This document shows, piece after piece, positions 24,131-34,027 of a stretch of DNA of 64,000 nucleotides. How positions within the stretch are numbered: the first letter of the stretch is position 1; every line of letters begins with the position of its first letter. The notes under the pieces are model-generated. The model saw nothing but the letters and a program-made list of their open reading frames with translations, had not been told where the DNA came from and did not search any database. Both the position numbers and the translations under genes were made by a program. Origin of the DNA: Flagellimonas sp. CMM7 (GTDB taxonomy: Bacteria; Bacteroidota; Bacteroidia; Flavobacteriales; Flavobacteriaceae); assembly GCF_021390195.1 (NCBI RefSeq), contig NZ_CP090003.1, forward strand, positions 3,493,501 to 3,557,500, given 5' to 3'.

Positions 24131-25568
24131 TTTTTTTGGCCAATAACTTTTGTGCGTTGTTTTTAATTTTTTCTAAAAGCAATTGCAGATCTTCAATTGA
24201 AGTAAAGGGGTTCATTAAAGTAGTTCGTAGATAATGCTTCCCATTTAATTTGGTTTGGACTACGTAAAATTCACCATCTTCCAATAGTTCTCGTCTAATA
24301 GTTTGGTTGAGTGAATTCAATTCTTCTAAAGAAAGATTTGCATCAATGTATCTAAAGCAGAGAATATTGGTCATTGGTAGCGTGGCCAATTCAAAATTGG
24401 GTTTGTCAGAAATCATTTTTGCAAAATCCTTTGCCAAATCGTACTGACGGGTTATAAAATCATCAAACACTTTTTCTCCATATATCTTTAGTATGATGTA
24501 CCAATGCATGGCCATCATGTTTTTGGTACATTCAAAGGTTCTTTTACCACTGTTGAACCACTCATCTTCCTCTGGCGCATCCATAAGATAATCTGCTTTA
24601 AGACTAAAAGTATGTCTGGAATGATTCTTTTCTTTGAATAGCAGGGCAGTGGTAATGGTAGGCATCAATAACATTTTGTGGCCGTCTATGACCACGGAGT
24701 CTGCTTCTTCAATACCTTTTAACAATCCCCTATATTTTTTAGAAAATATTGCAGCACCTCCATGGGCACCATCAACATGGAACCACAGATTGTTCTTTTG
24801 CGCAAACTCCTTTATATTTTCCAAGTTATCATGAGCTCCAGTGGCAGTGGAAGGAGCACTGCCAACAATGGCAAAAACATTAATTCCTTCTGACTTGGCT
24901 TTTTGATAACAGGTTTCCATTTTGTCGGCATCCATGGCAAAATTTTCATTGGAGGGAACCTTTATAATTCCTTTTTCACCCAATCCCATAATTTTAGCTG
25001 CCCTATCTACACAGTAATGTGCTTCTTCACAAACCATGATGCCTAGAGGTTCAATAGACCCATCATTCCATACGTCATGCTCAATTTTTGCTTTTCTAGC
25101 GGAAAGCAAGGCGGTAAGATTGGCCAGAGTACCACCAGACGTTAAAAAACCATCTGAATGTTGATTGTACCCAATTTTTTTGCAAAGTTTTTCGGTAACA
25201 ATACGTTCAATTGCATTGGAAGACATGCCCATTTCATATACCGCCATACCATTATTGAGCAAAGAACTAAGCATTCCAGTTAAAGCGGTGATAGGAAGTG
25301 TTGGAGCTACCTGATGCCCCAAATATTTTGGATGATGTATATGGGTGGTTCTATTTAAGATTTCTCCAAAAAAGTCCTGCTCTTTCCCATTTTTAAGGAA
25401 GTCCTCCCAGAAACTAAGCTCTTGGTCAGGCTCGTTCCAACGAATGGTTTTTGGATTAGTCCCTGATATAGTATCTTGAATATGATTTGTCAATAAATCG
25501 ATAAGCTCGTGACCTCTTTTCTTGAAATCTTCTGGATCATACAAAGAACCTAGTAAATTTTTATCCAT
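24123..25568 (-). CDS. Pyridoxal-phosphate-dependent group II decarboxylase
   Basis: A 481-residue PLP enzyme of the glutamate/aromatic-amino-acid/diaminobutyrate decarboxylase group. The Schiff-base Lys is Lys298 in VIDGHKMLLMP, the PLP Asp is in FHVDGAHGG (residues 264-271), and SGGTLANLTAL contacts the phosphate. The catalytic-loop region contains YLMDAPEEDEWFNSGKRT. HVDGAHGG and DGHKM vary slightly from the common HVDAAYGG and DxHKW forms, so the substrate amino acid is not predictable. It reads alone, with a promoter expected at 25569-25611 and the fad-operon terminator just upstream. Confidence 0.9.
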   Translation of the reverse strand: MDKNLLGSLYDPEDFKKRGHELIDLLTNHIQDTISGTNPKTIRWNEPDQELSFWEDFLKNGKEQDFFGEILNRTTHIHHPKYLGHQVAPTLPITALTGMLSSLLNNGMAVYEMGMSSNAIERIVTEKLCKKIGYNQHSDGFLTSGGTLANLTALLSARKAKIEHDVWNDGSIEPLGIMVCEEAHYCVDRAAKIMGLGEKGIIKVPSNENFAMDADKMETCYQKAKSEGINVFAIVGSAPSTATGAHDNLENIKEFAQKNNLWFHVDGAHGGAAIFSKKYRGLLKGIEEADSVVIDGHKMLLMPTITTALLFKEKNHSRHTFSLKADYLMDAPEEDEWFNSGKRTFECTKNMMAMHWYIILKIYGEKVFDDFITRQYDLAKDFAKMISDKPNFELATLPMTNILCFRYIDANLSLEELNSLNQTIRRELLEDGEFYVVQTKLNGKHYLRTTLMNPFTSIEDLQLLLEKIKNNAQKLLAKKTS

Positions 25569-25611
25569 CGGATAAAGTTATGAGGTAAGCTTTAGGCTTC
25601 AAAATTATATA

Positions 25612-25640
25612 TAAAAAAACCGCTCCAAGCGGAGCGGTTT
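25612..25640 (-). terminator. Rho-independent terminator of the fad operon
   Basis: Perfect 10-bp inverted repeat AAACCGCTCC / GGAGCGGTTT (25617-25626 and 25631-25640) with a 4-nt loop, followed on the minus strand by a T-run (25612-25619). It lies 32 bp beyond the acyl-CoA dehydrogenase stop. Confidence 0.92.
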
Positions 25641-25671
25641 CCAAATCAGCTTTGTTTCAGCATCATTTGAA

Positions 25672-27483
25672 TTAGTCAAAGGTATACCCATTATCCGCAG
25701 CTACTTTGTCCGCTATTTGCGTGCGTAGTGCCACGACATTGGGTTGATTTGTATATTTCGTAAAACGTTTTAATCCCATAAGCATCATACGCTGTTCATC
25801 TCCTTCAGCGAAAGAAACAATAGCTTCTTTACCTTTTTGGTTGATGATGTCCACAGCTCTGTATAAATTTAGTTTGGACATTGCAATTTGAGTAGATTGA
25901 GACTCTTCTCCAAATCTTTTCACATTTTTCTCAGTACGTAAGATAGTGGATTCTGACAAATAAACTTGAATTAAAATATCAGAAGCTGATAACAATAACA
26001 TTTGGTGATCTTCTAGGCTAGGGCCAAATTTCTGAACAGCACTTCCTGCTATCATCAAGAAAACTTTTTTCAATCTAGCAATTAAATCCTTTTCTTCGGC
26101 GAATAATTCAGAGAAATCCGGTGTGTCAAAGGATGGAATCCCCATTAATTCTTCGCCAACAGCTGTAGCAGGTCCTAATAAATCTACATGACCTTTCATT
26201 GCTTTCTTAACCAACATTCCCACTGCCAACATTCTGTTGATTTCGTTGGTTCCTTCATATATCCTTGAGATACGCGCATCCCTCCAAGCAGATTCCATTG
26301 GAGTATCTGCACTAAAGCCCATTCCACCAAAAATTTGAATTCCTTCGTCCGTAGTTTGCTGTACATGTTCGGAAACCGCTACTTTAAGAATAGAACATTC
26401 AATGGCATATTCTTCAACTCCTTTAAGCTCTGCGTCCTGGTGCGTATTTCCTTCTGCTTCCCTTATTGAAATTCTATCTTCAATGTTTTTAGCTGCACGA
26501 TAGCAAGCTGATTCATCTGCATAGGCGTTGGTGGCCATATCAGCAATTTTTGCCTTAATGGCGCCAAAATTTATGATCGGTGTTTTAAACTGAACACGTT
26601 CGTTTGCATATTTGGTAGCTTCATTAATGACACGTCTCTGTGCTTCCAAACAGGCAGCTGCTAGTTTAATTCTACCCACATTAAGGGCATTCATGGCTAT
26701 TTTAAAGCCATTCCCCCTTTCAGAAAGCATGTTTTCAACAGGTACTTTTGTGTCGCTAAAAAATACTTGACGGGTAGAGGAGGAGTGAATCCCTAATTTC
26801 TTTTCCTCATCCCCAAGGGTTATACCGTTGCTTTGGTCATTTTCAACTATAAAACCAGTAATATTTTTATCATCTTCTATTCTAGCGAAAACAATAAAAA
26901 CATTACAAAATCCAGCATTGGAAATCCACATTTTTTGTCCGGAGATACTGTAATGTTTTCCATCTTCCGAGAGTACCGCCTTAGTTTTTCCAGAATTTGC
27001 ATCGGAACCAGCTCCAGGTTCTGTTAGGCAATAAGCCCCAAACCATTCACCGGATGCCAATTTTGGCACATATTTTTGTTTTTGCTCTTCTGTTCCATAC
27101 AGGGTTATTGGCATGGTACCAATACCTGTATGAGCACCAAATGCAGTACTGAAAGAACCTGTAGCACCGGAGATATAGTCACATACCAACATGGTAGATA
27201 CAAAGCCCATTCCCATACCTCCATAAGATTCTGGTACGGCTACACTAAGTAAGCCCAGTTCTCCTGCCTTGCGCATGGTCTCCTCCGTATAGGCATAGTC
27301 TTTTTTCTCAAAACGCTCCCAATGTGCCCAAAGTTCTCTATCTACAAACTCCTTGGTGCTTTCACGCATCATTTTTTGTTCTTCGTTCAAGTCTTCAAGA
27401 GTAAAAATATCTTCACAATTGGTTTCCTTCACTAAAAACTGCCCACCTCTTAGAATATCTTTATTTAGGGTTTCAGTACTCAT
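25672..27483 (-). CDS. fadE: Acyl-CoA dehydrogenase, long (VLCAD/FadE-like)
   Basis: A 603-residue FAD enzyme that introduces the trans-2 double bond in acyl-CoA, the first step of beta-oxidation. The ACAD core spans about residues 25-420, with YCLTEPGAGSDANSGKT and ISGQKMWISNAG (FAD and substrate contacts), QIFGGMGFSADTPMESAWRDARISRIYEGTNEI near the core's end (the acyl-CoA dehydrogenase signature region with YEGTNEI holding the catalytic Glu area). A C-terminal helical extension of about 170 residues makes it VLCAD-like. It closes a marR-fadN-fadA-fadE series matching B. subtilis fadNAE order, 25 bp after fadA. Confidence 0.95.
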   Translation of the reverse strand: MSTETLNKDILRGGQFLVKETNCEDIFTLEDLNEEQKMMRESTKEFVDRELWAHWERFEKKDYAYTEETMRKAGELGLLSVAVPESYGGMGMGFVSTMLVCDYISGATGSFSTAFGAHTGIGTMPITLYGTEEQKQKYVPKLASGEWFGAYCLTEPGAGSDANSGKTKAVLSEDGKHYSISGQKMWISNAGFCNVFIVFARIEDDKNITGFIVENDQSNGITLGDEEKKLGIHSSSTRQVFFSDTKVPVENMLSERGNGFKIAMNALNVGRIKLAAACLEAQRRVINEATKYANERVQFKTPIINFGAIKAKIADMATNAYADESACYRAAKNIEDRISIREAEGNTHQDAELKGVEEYAIECSILKVAVSEHVQQTTDEGIQIFGGMGFSADTPMESAWRDARISRIYEGTNEINRMLAVGMLVKKAMKGHVDLLGPATAVGEELMGIPSFDTPDFSELFAEEKDLIARLKKVFLMIAGSAVQKFGPSLEDHQMLLLSASDILIQVYLSESTILRTEKNVKRFGEESQSTQIAMSKLNLYRAVDIINQKGKEAIVSFAEGDEQRMMLMGLKRFTKYTNQPNVVALRTQIADKVAADNGYTFD

Positions 27484-27508
27484 AGCATTACAATTTGATT
27501 CTTTCTTT

Positions 27509-28699
27509 CTAATTCAAAAATTCATAGATACCCGCTGCGCCTTGTCCTGTACCAACACACATGGTTACCATTCCATATTTTCCTTGCATATCTCTTTTCC
27601 GCATTTCATCGAACAGTTGCACTGAAAGCTTTGCTCCAGTGCAACCAAGTGGATGTCCTAATGCAATGGCTCCACCATTGACATTCACAATTTCTTGGTT
27701 TAAGCCCAATTCGCGAATAACGGCCAAAGACTGAGAAGCAAATGCTTCATTCAGTTCTATTAACTCAATATCATTTTGTTTCATCCCAGCTTGTTTCAAA
27801 GCTTTTGGAATAGCTTTTACTGGACCTATCCCCATAATTCTTGGTTCTACTCCAGCCGCGGCATAATTTACCAAGCGTGCAATGGGCTCAAGGTTCAATT
27901 CCTTAACCATTTCCTCACTCATCACCATTACAAAAGCAGCGCCATCACTCATTTGAGAAGAATTCCCTGCAGTTACACTTCCGCCCGCAGCAAAAACAGG
28001 GCGAAGTTTATTAAGCGTAGGGATGTTAGTACCTTTTCTTGGCCCTTCATCCTTGTTTACGGTATATGTTTTGGTTTCCTTTTTTCCTGCTCCATTCACA
28101 AAAGTGTGTTCTACTTCTATGGGAACAATTTGATCTTGAAACCGATTTTCTTCTTGTGCTTTTAGTGCTTTCATATGAGAACTATAAGCAAAAACATCTT
28201 GGTCTTCGCGGGAAACCTTGAATTGTTGTGCTACTGCTTCCGCGGTGAGACCCATTCCCCAGTAATAATCTTCATGGCCTTCTTTAGCAGTTGCATAGTC
28301 AGGAGTAGGTTTATATCCTCCCATTGGAATGTAGCTCATACTCTCCGCACCACCTGCGATAATACAATCTGCCATACCCGATTGAATTTTGGCTGTGGCG
28401 ATACCGATGGTTTCTAATCCTGACGCACAGTACCTATTGACAGTAACACCTGGAACATCATCAATATTAAGACCCATTAAGGAAATTAAACGGGCCATAT
28501 TGAGTCCTTGTTCGGCTTCTGGCATTGCATTTCCCACAATGACGTCGTCAATTCTTTTTTTATCGAGCTGAGGCAGCTCCTTCATCATGTGCTCAATAGT
28601 TTCAGCAGCCAACTCATCAGGTCTTTTGAATCTGAACAATCCTTTAGGTGCTTTACCCACTGCTGTTCTATATGCTTTTACGATATATGCTGTTTTCAT
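27509..28699 (-). CDS. fadA: Acetyl-CoA C-acyltransferase (3-ketoacyl-CoA thiolase)
   Basis: A 396-residue thiolase that cleaves 3-ketoacyl-CoA in the last step of beta-oxidation. The acylated Cys is in [13 protein letters not shown] (about residue 90), the catalytic His in [17 protein letters not shown], and the second Cys in [30 protein letters not shown] is also family-typical. The gene begins 1 bp after the fadN stop, so translation is probably coupled, and the two products may form the multifunctional beta-oxidation complex. Degradative role is inferred from neighbours. Confidence 0.95.
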   Translation of the reverse strand: MKTAYIVKAYRTAVGKAPKGLFRFKRPDELAAETIEHMMKELPQLDKKRIDDVIVGNAMPEAEQGLNMARLISLMGLNIDDVPGVTVNRYCASGLETIGIATAKIQSGMADCIIAGGAESMSYIPMGGYKPTPDYATAKEGHEDYYWGMGLTAEAVAQQFKVSREDQDVFAYSSHMKALKAQEENRFQDQIVPIEVEHTFVNGAGKKETKTYTVNKDEGPRKGTNIPTLNKLRPVFAAGGSVTAGNSSQMSDGAAFVMVMSEEMVKELNLEPIARLVNYAAAGVEPRIMGIGPVKAIPKALKQAGMKQNDIELIELNEAFASQSLAVIRELGLNQEIVNVNGGAIALGHPLGCTGAKLSVQLFDEMRKRDMQGKYGMVTMCVGTGQGAAGIYEFLN

Positions 28700-28700
28700 T

Positions 28701-31106
28701 CTAGTTTCTTAAAGGTTTACCGGTTTTCAACATATGTTGAATCCTTTCCAATGTTTTTCTCTCGGTACAAAGGGAAAGAAATGCCTCACGTTCTATATCT
28801 AAAAGATATTGCTCCGTAACATAACTTGCTTCGGATAAATCTCCACCGGCCATTACGTAAGCTAACTTATCCGCTATTTTCTTATCATGTTCTGAAATGT
28901 AATGTCCAGCTTCCATAGAATCTGTTCCAACCAAGAACATTCCCAATGCTTGTTTCCCAAGAACCTTTACATCTTTTCTTTTAGGAGGTTGTGTATATCC
29001 GGCTTCTGCCATTAATTTTGCATGGGCCTTGGCTGTAGCAATTTGTCGGTCTTTGTTTACAACCACTACATCTTTACCTTTTTGAAGGATTCCTAAATCA
29101 AAAGCTTCATATGCCGAAGTAGATACTTTTGCCATACCAATGGTTAAGAAATACTCTTGAAGGATATTCAATTCAACATCATTTTTTCTAAAAGTATCTG
29201 ATGCTCTTAGCGCCATTTCTTTGGAACCACCACCACCAGGGATAACCCCTACACCAAACTCAACTAATCCTATATAGGTTTCTGCCGCGGCAACTACTTT
29301 ATCTGCATGCATGGAAAGCTCGCAACCCCCACCCAAACACATTCCATGAGGTGCAGAAATTGTGGGGATAGATGAATATCGCATTCGCATCATGGTGTCT
29401 TGGAACATTTTTATGGCCATATTCAGCTCATCATATTCCTGTTCCACAGCCATCATGAAAATCATACCAATATTGGCCCCTACGGAAAAATTGGCCGCTT
29501 GATTACCAACAACCAATCCTTGAAAATCTTTTTCAGCAATATCAATGGCTTTGTTTAGTCCAGCTAAAACGTCACCGCCAATGGTATTCATTTTAGATTG
29601 AAATTCCAGATTTAGGATTCCATCTCCTAAATCTTCTAGGATTACACCGCTATTTTTGAATACTTCGTTAGACTTCCTAATGTTATCAAGTATGATAAAC
29701 GCATCTTGGCCTGGAATTTTCTCTACTGCTTTTTTAGGAATATCATAAAAATGGGTGGCACCGTCTTTAACTGAATAAAAGGAATCAATGCCAGACTCTT
29801 TCATTTCAGTAACCCAAGATGAAGCTTCTAAACCTTCTGCCTTAATGAATTCCAGCCCTTTTTCCAATCCTACTGCATCCCAGATTTGAAAAGGTCCATG
29901 TTCCCATCCAAAACCTGCTTTCATCGCATCATCTATCTTGTAGAGGTCATCAGATATTTCTGGAATTCTGTGCGAAACATATGCGAAGAGTGCCCCAAAA
30001 CTTTTTCTATAAAATTCTCCAGCTTTATCTTTTCCTGAAGTTAACACTGGAAAACGGTCAACAACTTTGTCTATGGTTTTTGTAAGTTCCAAAGTGGCAA
30101 ACTTGGCGCTCTTTTTAGAACGATAATCCATAGTGTCCAAATCCAGTGTTAGGATTTCGCTTTTGCCATTATCACCCTTTATTTTTTTGTAAAAACCTTG
30201 GCCTGATTTGCTCCCCAACCATTTATTTTTCATCATAGTATTGATGAAATCTGGCAGTTGGAAAAGCGCTATCCGTTCATCATCCTTACAGTTCTCGTGA
30301 ATTCCATTTGCCACATGAACCAAAGTATCCAAGCCAACAACATCCACAGTGCGGAAAGTAGCAGATTTTGGTCTGCCAATTACGGGGCCGGTAAGTTTGT
30401 CAACTTCCTCGACTGTCATTCCTAAATCCTTGACCGCATGGAACAAGCTTTGAATACTGAAGATACCAATCCTATTTCCTATGAAAGCAGGAGTGTCCTT
30501 GGCAATAACAGATGTTTTTCCCAAGTATTGTTCCCCATAACCATTCAAAAAGTCTAATACTTCTGGGTCCGTTTCAGGTCCAGGAATGATTTCGAAGAGC
30601 TTTAAATATCGTGCAGGATTAAAAAAATGTGTTCCACAGAAATGTTCTTTGAAATCGTCACTTCTTCCTTCACTCATAAATTTTATGGGAATACCTGAAG
30701 TGTTGGAAGTAATCAATGTTCCGGGCTTGCGATATTTTTCCAAGTTTTCAAAAACTTGTTTTTTAATATCCAGTCGCTCTACAACCACTTCAATTATCCA
30801 ATCTGCATCACTAATTTTTGAGATGTCGTCCTCAAGATTACCGGTGGTAATCCTATTGGCGAATTTTTGATGGTAAATAGGAGAGGGTTTTGATTTTAGT
30901 GCTGCCATCAAAGAACCATTGACCAATCGATTGCGAACAACCTTATCTTCTAGCGTCAATTTTTTAGCTTTTTCTTTTTCGTTAAGCTCTCTGGGAACTA
31001 TATCGAGCAATAAAACTTCGACCCCAATATTGGCAAAATGACAGGCTATGCCACTTCCCATGATACCAGAACCGATAACGGCAACTTTGTTGATATGCCT
31101 TTTCAT
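28701..31106 (-). CDS. fadN: 3-hydroxyacyl-CoA dehydrogenase/enoyl-CoA hydratase (FadN-type)
   Basis: An 801-residue bifunctional enzyme for hydration and NAD-dependent oxidation in beta-oxidation. The dehydrogenase comes first: Rossmann VAVIGSGIMGSGIA at residues 8-21, then SNTSGIPI, GTHFFNPARYLKLFEIIPG and IGNRIGIF. The crotonase domain follows from about residue 480 (VVGNQAANFSVGANIG for the oxyanion hole, GMCLGGGCELSMHAD, EFGVGVIPGGGGSKEMALRA). This order is the reverse of E. coli FadB and matches B. subtilis FadN. It starts 13 bp after the marR stop. Confidence 0.95.
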   Translation of the reverse strand: MKRHINKVAVIGSGIMGSGIACHFANIGVEVLLLDIVPRELNEKEKAKKLTLEDKVVRNRLVNGSLMAALKSKPSPIYHQKFANRITTGNLEDDISKISDADWIIEVVVERLDIKKQVFENLEKYRKPGTLITSNTSGIPIKFMSEGRSDDFKEHFCGTHFFNPARYLKLFEIIPGPETDPEVLDFLNGYGEQYLGKTSVIAKDTPAFIGNRIGIFSIQSLFHAVKDLGMTVEEVDKLTGPVIGRPKSATFRTVDVVGLDTLVHVANGIHENCKDDERIALFQLPDFINTMMKNKWLGSKSGQGFYKKIKGDNGKSEILTLDLDTMDYRSKKSAKFATLELTKTIDKVVDRFPVLTSGKDKAGEFYRKSFGALFAYVSHRIPEISDDLYKIDDAMKAGFGWEHGPFQIWDAVGLEKGLEFIKAEGLEASSWVTEMKESGIDSFYSVKDGATHFYDIPKKAVEKIPGQDAFIILDNIRKSNEVFKNSGVILEDLGDGILNLEFQSKMNTIGGDVLAGLNKAIDIAEKDFQGLVVGNQAANFSVGANIGMIFMMAVEQEYDELNMAIKMFQDTMMRMRYSSIPTISAPHGMCLGGGCELSMHADKVVAAAETYIGLVEFGVGVIPGGGGSKEMALRASDTFRKNDVELNILQEYFLTIGMAKVSTSAYEAFDLGILQKGKDVVVVNKDRQIATAKAHAKLMAEAGYTQPPKRKDVKVLGKQALGMFLVGTDSMEAGHYISEHDKKIADKLAYVMAGGDLSEASYVTEQYLLDIEREAFLSLCTERKTLERIQHMLKTGKPLRN

Positions 31107-31119
31107 TTATAAACTTAGA

Positions 31120-31569
31120 TTAATTAGCAGTAGTTTTTATGTATACCTTCTTATCTAGGATGAGTCTATTGATTATGTCAGCAGTTTTGAAAAATCCTAA
31201 CAAATCATCATCAGATACATGTTCACGGACCACTTCGTTAAAACGCAATACCACATCTTTGGAATCTTTCCTTTTTTGCAAGCCTAAAGTTGTTAAATGA
31301 ATCAATACGCCTCTACCATCTTTAGGATTTGGTTTGCGTTGAATATATCCTTTCTCTTCAATACTCTTTAAAATTCTGGACAGACTGGTTGCTTCCATGC
31401 CCATTTTTGGTCCAAGAGCAGTACTCGGTGTACCTTTTTTAGGGTCAATACTTAGCAGTGTGAAACCAATGGCCATGGTAAGTCCATAATTTCTAGCTTC
31501 TTCGTTATACATTTTGATAACAGCTTGCCATGTGGCCCTTAGAGCATAGTCAATGGTTAAATCTTTCAT
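31120..31569 (-). CDS. MarR-family transcription regulator of the fad operon
   Basis: A 149-residue winged-helix regulator. The DNA-binding part reads ALGPKMGMEATSLSRILKSIEEKGYIQRKPNPKDGRGVLIHLTTLG, with the wing DPKDGRG-type motif. MarR proteins bind palindromes as dimers and are released by small ligands; here an acyl-CoA or fatty acid ligand is likely from context. It heads the fadN-fadA-fadE set (13 bp to fadN), and a 28-bp perfect palindrome at 31600-31627 just upstream is the probable autoregulatory operator. In B. subtilis the same job is done by the TetR-type FadR, so the regulator has been exchanged. Confidence 0.9.
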   Translation of the reverse strand: MKDLTIDYALRATWQAVIKMYNEEARNYGLTMAIGFTLLSIDPKKGTPSTALGPKMGMEATSLSRILKSIEEKGYIQRKPNPKDGRGVLIHLTTLGLQKRKDSKDVVLRFNEVVREHVSDDDLLGFFKTADIINRLILDKKVYIKTTAN

Positions 31570-31588
31570 AGAAGAGGTTTGGTGGTTT

Positions 31589-31596
31589 CAAATATA
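31589..31596 (-). promoter_or_regulatory. -7 element of the marR-fad operon promoter
   Basis: TATATTTG on the minus strand fits TAnnTTTG exactly and lies 20 bp before the marR start. The palindrome at 31600-31627 occupies the place of the spacer and -33 element; no TTG was found at the usual 19-nt distance. Confidence 0.6.
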
Positions 31597-31599
31597 AGA

Positions 31600-31627
31600 A
31601 AATTTATTATGCATGCATAATAAATTT
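31600..31627. promoter_or_regulatory. 28-bp perfect palindrome, probable MarR operator
   Basis: Every base pairs about the centre at 31613/31614; the core is TTATGCATGCATAA. It begins 3 bp upstream of the -7 element and covers the -33/spacer region, so a bound dimer would block RNA polymerase. Position, length and symmetry fit a MarR-family operator. Confidence 0.8.
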
Positions 31628-31645
31628 AATAAATTAATTATTGTA

Positions 31646-31678
31646 TTAAAAACAAAAGCCCACTATTGAAGTAGGCTT
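31646..31678 (-). terminator. Rho-independent terminator after the acyl-CoA synthetase gene
   Basis: Stem 31656-31663 / 31671-31678 (AAGCCCAC against GTAGGCTT, one G-T wobble, 7-nt loop), followed on the minus strand by TTTTGTTTTT. It separates the synthetase transcript from the MarR operator. Confidence 0.75.
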
Positions 31679-31707
31679 ATTTTCTTAAAGGTTGAACAGT
31701 CTTTTTA

Positions 31708-33480
31708 TTAATACCCGTAGATACTATTATATAACGCTAAGTATTTTTCTTTTACAATTTTTCTGCGCAACTTCATTGTAGGGGTCAGGTGCCCATCATC
31801 CACGCTCCAAACATCTGGAGTTAATCTAAATTGTTTTACTTTTTCCCACTTGGCAAATTCTTCGTTGGCCAAGTCCACCTCTTCTTGTATTCTAGAGATT
31901 ACCCGTTCGTTTAAAACAATATCGGAGTTTTCACCAAAAGTGATTTTGTGGCGTTCCGACCATTCGTACAAAAATTCAAAATTTGGTTGAATCAGTGCCG
32001 CCGGCATTTTCTCTCCTTCACCCACTACCATAATCTGCTCAATAAAACGAGATTGTTTAAAACGATTTTCAAGCAATTGTGGCGCTACATATTTACCTCC
32101 TGAGGTTTTGAACATTTCTTTCTTCCGATCGGTAATTTTTAGAAACCCGTCTGCATCTACTTCACCAATATCACCTGTATGAAAGTAACCGTCAATAATT
32201 ACTTCTGCTGTTTTTTCTGCATCTTTATAATAACCCATCATTACTTGCGGACCTTTTATACAGATTTCACCATCTTCGGCAATTTTAACTTCAGTTCTGT
32301 CTATAGGAATTCCTACTGTTCCAATTCTAAAACCATTTTCCCGCATATCATTTACGGAAACAACCGGTGAGGTTTCTGTTAGACCATAGCCCTCCATAAC
32401 ACCCATTTCCGCAGCATTGAAAATTCTGGCCAATCTTGGTTGTAAGGCTGCGCTTCCTGAAGCAATTAGTGCCAGGTTGCCACCCAATCCTTCTTTCCAT
32501 TTGCTAAAAATCAGTTTTCTGGCCAATGCCAGTTTCTTTTCGTACCACCAGCCATTTTTTCCATAAGGCTCATATTTTAGCCCCACTTCTACGGCCCAAA
32601 AGAAAAGGTTCTTTTTTATGCCACTTAAAGCTGCGCCTTTGGCAATGATTTTATCATATACCTTTTCCAACAATCGAGGTACCGCTGTCATTACATGCGG
32701 AGCGGTCTCCTTAAGGTTGTCACTTATCGTTTCAAGCGATTCTGCATAATAGATGGTCACTCCCCTAAATTGGTACAGATAAATAAGCATGCGTTCGTAC
32801 ACATGACAGAGTGGTAGAAAACTCAGTGATTTGGTTTCACCATCCACAATTGGGAATCGTTTTGAACTTTCTATAGCATTGCTCACAAGGTTATCATGAG
32901 ATAACATAACACCTTTTGGTCTTCCTGTAGTTCCAGAGGTATAGATTAAAGTAGCCAAATCTCCAGGCTGCACATTTGCTTTTAGTTTTTCTACTTCATC
33001 TTGGTTAGAGTTATCTGCTCCCAATTCTAAAACTTCTTTCCAATTTTTACAATTGGAAAGACCATCAAAAGAGTAGACATCCTTTAATTTTTTTAGTTTG
33101 GGGGTAACTTCCAACACTTTTTCCAAAACCTCATTACAGGAAACAAAGCAATATTTGGCTTCAGAATGGTTCAATACGTATTCGTAATCCGCTGCTGAAA
33201 TAGTTGGATATATAGGTACGTTTTGAGCACCTATTTGCAGGATGCCAATATCCATAATATTCCATTCGGTTCTATTGTTCATGGAAATTATGGCAATCTT
33301 GTCATTGGGTTTTACTCCCAGTTTTAAAAGTGCCCTACTAATGGTATTGGCTTGATCAATATAATTCTTTGTTGAAGTTGCTACCCATTTACCATCATAT
33401 TTGGTAACAAGTGATTTTTCAAGGGGGAATTTTTCCAATTGATAGTATGGAAAATCAAAAAGTCTGGTAACTGTTTGCAT
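31708..33480 (-). CDS. Long-chain acyl-CoA synthetase (AMP-forming)
   Basis: A 590-residue adenylate-forming enzyme that activates fatty acids to acyl-CoA. Motifs in order: P-loop LIYTSGTTGRPKGVMLSHDN (about residues 177-196), YGLTETSPVVS, YFHTGDIGEVDADGFLKITDRKKEMFKTSGGKYVAP, the last containing the FACS/linker region; the usual final Lys is near TPTMKLRRK. Its length and MVF-type region place it with the FadD/ACSL group of about 600 residues. It has its own terminator, but the marR-fad operon starts right after it, giving a complete pathway from free fatty acid to acetyl-CoA within 8 kb. Confidence 0.94.
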   Translation of the reverse strand: MQTVTRLFDFPYYQLEKFPLEKSLVTKYDGKWVATSTKNYIDQANTISRALLKLGVKPNDKIAIISMNNRTEWNIMDIGILQIGAQNVPIYPTISAADYEYVLNHSEAKYCFVSCNEVLEKVLEVTPKLKKLKDVYSFDGLSNCKNWKEVLELGADNSNQDEVEKLKANVQPGDLATLIYTSGTTGRPKGVMLSHDNLVSNAIESSKRFPIVDGETKSLSFLPLCHVYERMLIYLYQFRGVTIYYAESLETISDNLKETAPHVMTAVPRLLEKVYDKIIAKGAALSGIKKNLFFWAVEVGLKYEPYGKNGWWYEKKLALARKLIFSKWKEGLGGNLALIASGSAALQPRLARIFNAAEMGVMEGYGLTETSPVVSVNDMRENGFRIGTVGIPIDRTEVKIAEDGEICIKGPQVMMGYYKDAEKTAEVIIDGYFHTGDIGEVDADGFLKITDRKKEMFKTSGGKYVAPQLLENRFKQSRFIEQIMVVGEGEKMPAALIQPNFEFLYEWSERHKITFGENSDIVLNERVISRIQEEVDLANEEFAKWEKVKQFRLTPDVWSVDDGHLTPTMKLRRKIVKEKYLALYNSIYGY

Positions 33481-33571
33481 AGTAAGTTTCTGTAAAGTAA
33501 TTGCAAAATAGGGAAAGGAAGCGGGATTTTAAAATGGGTTATTCAAAAAAACCTCTAAATAATTGGCAATC

Positions 33572-34027
33572 TTATGGTAAATGGAGTTTCATTCCTTCGT
33601 GGGAAGCTACAAACCCAAGGGTTTTATAAAATTCCATAGCGTCAGGCCGCTTTTTATCCGTAGTCAATTGTACTACATGGGCGCCCTTCAACTTAGATTG
33701 CTCAATGGCCCATTGAAATAAAATTTTGCCAATTCCTTTTCCGCGATGCGCTTCATGTACACGAACAGCTTCTATTTGGGCTCTAATTCCACCTTGATAG
33801 GTTAAATACTGAATAAAACTTAGTTGCAATGTTCCAATAACTTTTCCAAACTCATCTTCAATAACCACCAATTCTTGGTTTGGGTCAGTATCTATATTTT
33901 CAAAAGCTTCAAAGTATTTTTCTGGGAGTGGTAGCTTGTAATCCTCTCGAAGCTTGCCCAATTTATCATTGGCAATCATTTGCACAATTACGGACACATC
34001 TTCTTTTTTAGCTTTTCTAATGGTCAT
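33572..34027 (-). CDS. GNAT-family N-acetyltransferase
   Basis: A 151-residue GNAT enzyme starting TIRKAKKEDVSVIVQMI, with the acetyl-CoA-binding motif AVRVHEAHRGKGIGKILFQWAI (R/QxxGxG/A present) and the C-terminal YKTLGFVASHEGMKLHL. Substrate unknown. Its ATG shares one base with the purL stop (TAATG, 34025-34029), so it is translated by coupling with PurL and both are probably co-regulated; a link to purine metabolism is only suggested by that. Confidence 0.88.
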   Translation of the reverse strand: MTIRKAKKEDVSVIVQMIANDKLGKLREDYKLPLPEKYFEAFENIDTDPNQELVVIEDEFGKVIGTLQLSFIQYLTYQGGIRAQIEAVRVHEAHRGKGIGKILFQWAIEQSKLKGAHVVQLTTDKKRPDAMEFYKTLGFVASHEGMKLHLP

